This document shows positions 58,735 through 64,000 of a DNA stretch of 64,000 nucleotides, piece by piece. A program made the translations under genes and the position numbers. Position 1 is the first letter of the stretch, and each line of letters starts with the position of its first letter. Location: contig WWBZ02000001.1 of assembly GCA_011503125.2 (NCBI GenBank), positions 124,001 to 188,000 of the forward strand. The letters run 5' to 3'. The notes beneath the pieces are model-generated. The model saw nothing but the letters and a program-made list of their open reading frames with translations, was not told the DNA's origin and did no database searches. Source of the DNA: Botryosphaeria dothidea. Taxonomy: Eukaryota > Ascomycota > Dothideomycetes > Botryosphaeriales > Botryosphaeriaceae.

Positions 58735-61700
58735 ATGTCCGCTCCCCACGAATATCACTGTCAAGATGCTCTCGAATCCCCCGATGATAGCGACGAAGAC
58801 CTCGAGCTGCTTGACCCCATCGGCTCCAACCCTGAGCTCTCCGACCCGCCGCACAACGCCTCCTCCGCCGAGCGCAGGTCGCTCCACGAGCTAGGTGCCC
58901 GCATCCCTCTGAGAAACCTGCGCGTTGGACGTCTGAGAGGCAACAGCCATATGCGCCCTACCGACCCGGAGGCTGAGTCCTTGCGCGGCCTTGTCGACGA
59001 CGACGATGCCAGCCACAAACACCATTCTCCCCAGAACAGCATAGGCACCATCGGCGACGATGATGCTCCTTTGTTACCCGGCGGCTCTCCCCGCCGGCGA
59101 GAAAGACCCCAGGGCCGCATGGCGAGACTCAAGTCCCACGTGCGCCTGCCCAGCTTCATGTCCGGATCCAGGCCGTTGACACCTCCTGAACCCTCCGCCG
59201 ACCAGCCCGAGGCAGAAGACCACGATCCTTCGTCCAATCGCACCGTCGCTGTTGGCCAAGTTCAGGCCTCAAAGTTCCCTCCGAACGCTGTTTCCAATGC
59301 CAAATATACCCCCTGGAGCTTCCTCCCCCGGACCCTGTACAATGAGTTTTCATACTTCTTCAATATGTACTTCCTGCTCGTCGCCTTGTCGCAGGTTATT
59401 CCTGCCCTGCGCATTGGCTATCTTTCTACCTACATTGCACCTCTGGCGTTTGTTATCAGCATTACTCTTGGGAAGGAAGCCTCCGACGACATCCAACGCC
59501 GGCGCAGGGACGCCGAGGCAAATTCTGAGGCCTACACCGTGTTACGCTTCGATGATCCAAGCGCGAGTTCTGGGAGGTCATCCGGGCTCGGCCCAAGGCG
59601 GAACAAGTTGAGGAGGAAGAGCAAGACGAGCAGGCCTAGCCGTGCGTCAGATGTCGAGGATGAGGAAGAAAACCTGAATGGTGCCAGGCCAACATCTTCC
59701 GTTTCTGAGATCGTCAAGCCATCCCGGGACCTCAAAGTCGGCGATATTTTGAAGCTCGGAAAGGATCAGCGTGTCCCCGCAGATTTGGTCATTCTGGCAG
59801 CGTATGCCAGCGACAATGTTGTACAAGAATCCCAAGCCCCGGAAGCCCCTCTTCCCGCACAGGCGAACCTCATCGACACAGATGGGGACGATACTGGGGC
59901 TACGCAGATCGCAAGCGAAGCACAGAAGGAAAATGCCGGGTCTGGCAATGATGCTTCTGGGGAGGCCTTCATCAGGACTGATCAATTGGATGGAGAAACG
60001 GACTGGAAATTGAGGCTTGCATCATCTTTGACTCAATCTCTGGACGTCTCGGAATTCACCCGTTTGCGGATCGTTGCCGGCAAGCCTGACAAGAAGGTCA
60101 ATGATTTTGTTGGTACCGTGGAGCTTTTGCCAAAGCAAAGGAGTGGCTACGATCCCCATGTGGATGAACAAGCAGCTGGTGAGGACACCAAGTCTGCTCC
60201 TTTGACTATCGACAACACGGCGTGGGCAAACACTGTTCTCGCTTCTACCTCCACTGTTCTTGGCGTGGTTGTCTATACCGGTCCTCAAACCCGTCAAGCG
60301 CTTTCCACCTCCCCCTCCAGATCCAAGGTCGGTCTTCTGGAGTTGGAGATCAATTCCTTGACGAAAATCCTGTGTTTCCTCACACTGGCTCTTTCCTTCA
60401 TTCTAGTGGCGCTGAAGGGCTTCGATGCCGAGGATGATCGTCCTTGGTACGTCTCGGTCATGCGGTTCTTGATTCTTTTCTCCACCATTGTGCCAATCAG
60501 TCTACGTGTCAACTTGGACATGGGCAAGTCCGTCTATGCCAGGTTCATCGAAAAAGACCAAGGCATTCCCGGTACAGTCGTACGAACCAGCACCATCCCT
60601 GAGGATCTTGGACGCGTCGAGTACCTTTTGAGCGACAAGACTGGAACCCTTACCCAAAACGAAATGGAGATGAAGAAGATCCATGTCGGTACGGTTTCAT
60701 ATGCCAATGAGGCCATGGATGAGGTCACGACCTATGTCCAGCAAGCATTTTCTCTTCCTCCTGCCGAAGGTTCCAACCCTTCTGTCCTCATTACTCCGTC
60801 TTCTACCTACACTGTCCCCGCCACCTCCGCTACAAGAACCAGGAGAGAAATTGGCTCGCGTGTTCGTGATGTTGTTCTTGCCTTGGCATTGTGCCACAAT
60901 GTTACTCCAACCATGGAGGAGGTCAACGGTGAAATGGTCAACGCATACCAAGCGTCTTCTCCGGACGAAATCGCTATTGTGAAATGGACCGAAAACGTTG
61001 GCCTCCGTCTTCTTCAACGTGACCGACACAGCATTACATTGCAATCTGTTGACACAGGCCGCACAGTTGTCAGGGTCCAGATTCTCAATGTCTTCCCCTT
61101 CACCTCTGAGGGCAAGCGCATGGGAATCGTCGTCAAGTTCTTCCATGGTACCGAGACCAGACCGACTGACAACGGAGAGATCTGGTTCTATCAAAAGGGT
61201 GCCGACACGGTCATGACATCCATTGTGGCTGCCAACGACTGGCTGGATGAAGAAACGGCGAACATGGCAAGGGAAGGTCTTCGTACATTGGTCGTCGGAC
61301 GCAAGAAGCTCTCGCCTCAGCAGTATGCCTCGTTCAGCCGACAGTACTCCGATGCTTCACTTTCTCTCCATGGACGTGATGCGGCAATGGCAAGCGTGGT
61401 CCAGGACTTCCTCGAGAATGACCTTGAGTTGCTCGGCGTTACGGGTGTTGAGGACAAGCTTCAACGAGATGTCAAGCCCTCTCTAGAACTTCTTCGCAAC
61501 GCCGGTATCAAGATTTGGATGTTGACGGGTGATAAGGTCGAAACTGCTCGTTGCGTTGCCGTCAGTTCAAAGCTGGTCGCCCGTGGCCAGTACATTCACA
61601 CGATCGCAAAGCGTAAGCATTCCTCCCTTCCACGCTTACGCACTATCACTAACTTTAGTATAGTGAAACGCAAAGACCTCGCCAATGACTCCCTCAACTT

Positions 61701-62697
61701 CCTAAGAGGAAAGCCTGATGCGTGTTTGCTAATCGACGGCGAATCGCTCGCCCTCATGCTCACTCACTACCGAGAAGACTTCATCTCCGTCGCCGTCCGC
61801 TTGCCCACTGTGGTAGCGTGCAGATGCTCTCCAACTCAAAAGGCAGATGTGGCCAAGCTCATTCGTGCTTTCACGAAAAAGCGCATTTGCTGTATTGGCG
61901 ATGGAGGTAATGACGTGTCCATGATTCAAGCCGCCGATGTCGGTGTCGGTATCGTTGGCAAGGAAGGAAAGCAAGCCAGTTTGGCCGCCGACTTCTCGAT
62001 CGAACAGTTCTGCTACCTGACAAAACTCCTTGTGTGGCACGGCCGCAACAGCTACAAACGCTCTGCCAAGCTGGCACAGTTCGTCATCCACCGTGGCTTG
62101 ATCATCAGCGTATGTCAGACCATCTACAGCATTGCCAGCAAGTTTGAGCCTATTGCGCTGTATCGCGATTGGTTGCTTGTGGGATATGCGACGTTATACA
62201 CGATGGCCCCCGTCTTTTCCCTGGTCCTGGACCGTGATGTCGACGAATCTCTTGCAAACCTTTACCCGGAACTCTACAAGGAGCTAACCACGGGTCGTTC
62301 CTTATCCTACCGAACTTTCTTCATCTGGGTTTTCGTGTCCATCTACCAAGGTAGCATGATCCAGGGTCTCAGCCAGATCCTGGTCGGCCTCGATCCTTTT
62401 GAGAGAATGGTTGCTGTGTCCTTTACGGTGTTGGTCCTGAATGAACTGTGCATGGTGGCAGCAGAGATTACTACGTGGCACCCGATCATGATCTTCACCA
62501 TCTTAGGCACCGCAGCTATTTATTTCGGTAGCATTCCCTTCTTAGGCGAGTACTTCGACCTCAAGTTCGTTGTCAGCGTTGGGTTCTTGTGGAGGTCTAT
62601 AGCCATTTTAGCTATAGCGCTGGTGCCGCCGTACGCCGGGAAGGTGATTGGGAGGACGATACGGCCGCCGAGCTATCGTAAGGTGCAGGCGGTATAG
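58735..62697 (+). CDS. NEO1: P4-type ATPase, NEO1-like phospholipid flippase
   Basis: 1303 aa after removal of a 51-bp in-frame intron (61613-61663). A disordered acidic N terminus of about 180 residues precedes NAKYTPWSFLPRTLYNEFSY, FFNMYFLLVALSQVIPALRIG (TM1-2), the actuator motif DQLDGETDWKLR, the phosphorylation site LSDKTGTLTQNEMEM (Asp634), KGADTVM, MLTGDKVETARCVA and the hinge GDGGNDVSMIQAADVGVGI, then six C-terminal TMs. The GYLSTYIAP and DRDVDESLANLYPELYKEL segments are typical of Neo1/ATP9A/B rather than Drs2. It translocates aminophospholipids in Golgi/endosomal membranes without a Cdc50 partner. The ATG at 58735 is chosen over upstream open frame because family-like sequence starts after it. 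Confidence 0.96.
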   Translation: MSAPHEYHCQDALESPDDSDEDLELLDPIGSNPELSDPPHNASSAERRSLHELGARIPLRNLRVGRLRGNSHMRPTDPEAESLRGLVDDDDASHKHHSPQNSIGTIGDDDAPLLPGGSPRRRERPQGRMARLKSHVRLPSFMSGSRPLTPPEPSADQPEAEDHDPSSNRTVAVGQVQASKFPPNAVSNAKYTPWSFLPRTLYNEFSYFFNMYFLLVALSQVIPALRIGYLSTYIAPLAFVISITLGKEASDDIQRRRRDAEANSEAYTVLRFDDPSASSGRSSGLGPRRNKLRRKSKTSRPSRASDVEDEEENLNGARPTSSVSEIVKPSRDLKVGDILKLGKDQRVPADLVILAAYASDNVVQESQAPEAPLPAQANLIDTDGDDTGATQIASEAQKENAGSGNDASGEAFIRTDQLDGETDWKLRLASSLTQSLDVSEFTRLRIVAGKPDKKVNDFVGTVELLPKQRSGYDPHVDEQAAGEDTKSAPLTIDNTAWANTVLASTSTVLGVVVYTGPQTRQALSTSPSRSKVGLLELEINSLTKILCFLTLALSFILVALKGFDAEDDRPWYVSVMRFLILFSTIVPISLRVNLDMGKSVYARFIEKDQGIPGTVVRTSTIPEDLGRVEYLLSDKTGTLTQNEMEMKKIHVGTVSYANEAMDEVTTYVQQAFSLPPAEGSNPSVLITPSSTYTVPATSATRTRREIGSRVRDVVLALALCHNVTPTMEEVNGEMVNAYQASSPDEIAIVKWTENVGLRLLQRDRHSITLQSVDTGRTVVRVQILNVFPFTSEGKRMGIVVKFFHGTETRPTDNGEIWFYQKGADTVMTSIVAANDWLDEETANMAREGLRTLVVGRKKLSPQQYASFSRQYSDASLSLHGRDAAMASVVQDFLENDLELLGVTGVEDKLQRDVKPSLELLRNAGIKIWMLTGDKVETARCVAVSSKLVARGQYIHTIAKRKHSSLPRLRTITNFSIVKRKDLANDSLNFLRGKPDACLLIDGESLALMLTHYREDFISVAVRLPTVVACRCSPTQKADVAKLIRAFTKKRICCIGDGGNDVSMIQAADVGVGIVGKEGKQASLAADFSIEQFCYLTKLLVWHGRNSYKRSAKLAQFVIHRGLIISVCQTIYSIASKFEPIALYRDWLLVGYATLYTMAPVFSLVLDRDVDESLANLYPELYKELTTGRSLSYRTFFIWVFVSIYQGSMIQGLSQILVGLDPFERMVAVSFTVLVLNELCMVAAEITTWHPIMIFTILGTAAIYFGSIPFLGEYFDLKFVVSVGFLWRSIAILAIALVPPYAGKVIGRTIRPPSYRKVQAV

Positions 62698-63150
62698 AGT
62701 TTATAGAGCGTGTTGGGTATGTAGATTGTTGTTGATTCATTGCTCCCTCTCACACTTTGACTTCTCTTGTGGGATTATTCAATGCGTGTATGACTATTTA
62801 GGTTTGATTCATCAACAAAGGGAGAAATTTACAAATGGCCCAACGAAACTACGGGTCGTGGACCCTTGTTATTGTTCACTGGTACAGCTAATCACGCGGT
62901 GGACAAAAGTTCTCACACTAAAAGTGCATTTTCCACTTCTGTCTTCATGAACGCCGACTTCTGGCTGTTCGCCCTCTGCTCTGTATAAGATATCTTCGTC
63001 GTTTCTATACCTTTCACTTTCTCGTCAACTCTCACTCTCCTCACAGCTCAAGCTTCTCAGAGACTCACGCGATACTCTTCCAGGAGTATCACCGCACCAA
63101 CAAATCAAGCACCGATACACTCCCAAGGAACCAAAAAAAAAAAGGGAAAA
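62698..63150. other. Intergenic between the flippase and the small membrane-protein gene
   Basis: 453 bp holding the flippase 3' UTR and the next promoter; a short A-tract precedes the 63151 ATG. Confidence 0.5.
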
Positions 63151-63795
63151 ATGCGTTTCCCAACGCTTTTCTCCCCCCAGCGCACCAAATCGCGCACCCC
63201 CGCGTCGACCACCAGCCCTCCCACAACGACGCCAACACCAGCTCTTCACACCCCCACCCCTCCGCCCTCCTACCACACCAGCAGCAGCAGCAGCAGCAGC
63301 AGCAACACCACCCTCCACACCGACAAAGACACCACCAACACCCAGAAGCCGGAGGCCACCAGGCCCAACAACGCCGACCTCGAAGAGATAGCCCTCTCCC
63401 CCTCGGGCCGCCTCGCCCGCACCTACACCCTCGACGCCTCCGCGCCGGGCTACGTGCGCAGCCCGCGTGGCGCGCGCGTCCTCAGCCCCTTCGCCAGCAA
63501 GCGCGTCGTCCAGCAACAACGAGACGTCGAGATGGCGAACCTGGACGGGCTCGCGGCGGGCGCGGCCGCCGCACCGACGGGGGCGGCGCCGGGGCGCGGG
63601 GCCGAGGCGCGGAAGAAGCGGGCGGGGAAGATCGCGGCGGGCGTGGTGGTGGCGACGATGCTGGTCGCGGTGGCGGCGGTGGTGTGGTTCGTGTTGAGGG
63701 ATGCGCGGGGGATGTGCGTGGATGGCGGGGTGGATGCGGATTGCGTGGGGAGGGGGGAGAGGAGGGGGCAGTTTGGGATGGGGGAGGAAGGCTAA
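63151..63795 (+). CDS. Small single-pass membrane protein, hypothetical
   Basis: Intronless 214-aa protein. The first 130 residues are disordered and rich in Thr, Pro and Ser (including a run of eight Ser from AGC repeats near 63282-63303), with a LARTYTLDASAPGYVRSPRG segment. A single hydrophobic helix (IAAGVVVATMLVAVAAVVWF, about 168-187) follows a KKR cluster, and a short tail contains two Cys. The topology is likely N-in with a short lumenal or extracellular tail. No family is recognised, but similar small membrane proteins are widespread in fungi. Third-position GC is very high at the 3' end. Confidence 0.7.
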   Translation: MRFPTLFSPQRTKSRTPASTTSPPTTTPTPALHTPTPPPSYHTSSSSSSSSNTTLHTDKDTTNTQKPEATRPNNADLEEIALSPSGRLARTYTLDASAPGYVRSPRGARVLSPFASKRVVQQQRDVEMANLDGLAAGAAAAPTGAAPGRGAEARKKRAGKIAAGVVVATMLVAVAAVVWFVLRDARGMCVDGGVDADCVGRGERRGQFGMGEEG

Positions 63796-64000
63796 GGGGG
63801 GTGTGGTTGGTTAGAAGGGTGTGTCCGCGCTGAGTCTTCTTCTCATTTTCTGGTTTTCTCACTTCATTGCATCAAGGTCGTTGTATTTTTTTTTTTTTTG
63901 GTGGGGGGGTTCTTGAAAAGTCAGGTTGTATTCGCTACGCCAACCTGTCTGTATTTTTTCGTCTTTTGTAGTTTATCGAATATCACGTCTTGCCTCAATC
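63796..64000. other. Terminal 3' flank
   Basis: 3' flank of the small membrane-protein gene. A T14 tract (63886-63899) followed by a G-rich run ends near 63909. No gene is seen. Confidence 0.5.

Noticed and set aside
1..64000. CRISPR arrays, tRNA/rRNA genes, transposons or viral insertions
   Set aside because: No direct-repeat/spacer pattern, no cloverleaf or rRNA sequence I could recognise, and no transposase, reverse transcriptase or terminal repeats. Simple repeats found are microsatellites and homopolymers.

Overview
The window is chromosomal DNA of a filamentous ascomycete (Pezizomycotina). Nearly every gene is split by short GT-AG introns of about 43-65 bp with CTAAC/CTGAC-like branch sites, and the families are typical of moulds: a highly reducing polyketide synthase, HET and NACHT/ankyrin allorecognition-type genes, a LaeA-like methyltransferase, SEC16, a NEO1-type flippase and PTR2. 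Species cannot be read from the sequence; Dothideomycetes is only a guess. I re-threaded exons by hand from splice signals and conserved motifs. For most genes the exon lengths sum to an open frame, which supports the models.

Region 1 (1-18.5 kb) is a secondary-metabolite gene cluster. It holds a broken Zn2Cys6 regulator (1-1550), a complete HR-PKS (1689-9911, minus; KS-AT-DH-MT-ER-KR-ACP, 2511 aa, no release domain), a divergently transcribed P450 (10687-12812), a PaxU-like DUF829 protein (13435-14331), a DHA2-type MFS exporter (14555-16331), a flavin-reductase-like protein (16495-17352) and a RidA homologue with a putative mitochondrial presequence (17871-18502). The expected logic is a methylated, reduced polyketide made by the PKS, oxidised by the P450 and exported by the MFS protein. 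The product cannot be deduced.

Region 2 (18.9-25.0 kb) is an allorecognition-like island in decay. A HET-family relic lacks its HET core. Next to it is a PNP-NACHT-ankyrin NLR-like gene whose frame is interrupted by exactly two nonsense codons, each explainable by a CpA-to-TpA transition.

Region 3 (25.6-38.7 kb) carries a secreted protein of unknown family, a polytopic membrane protein, a serine carboxypeptidase, a LaeA-like methyltransferase, a 91-aa hypothetical protein, acetoacetyl-CoA synthetase and a secreted M43-type metalloprotease. A gene-free stretch of 2.8 kb follows.

Region 4 (41.5-50.3 kb) has a PTR2 peptide transporter, a decayed SDR with a poly-Glu expansion and substituted catalytic residues, an amino-acid permease and a patatin-like phospholipase.

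Region 5 (51.8-64 kb) is core secretory machinery: SEC16 and a NEO1-type P4-ATPase arranged head to head, then a small single-pass membrane protein. No rRNA, tRNA, CRISPR array or transposon was recognised.
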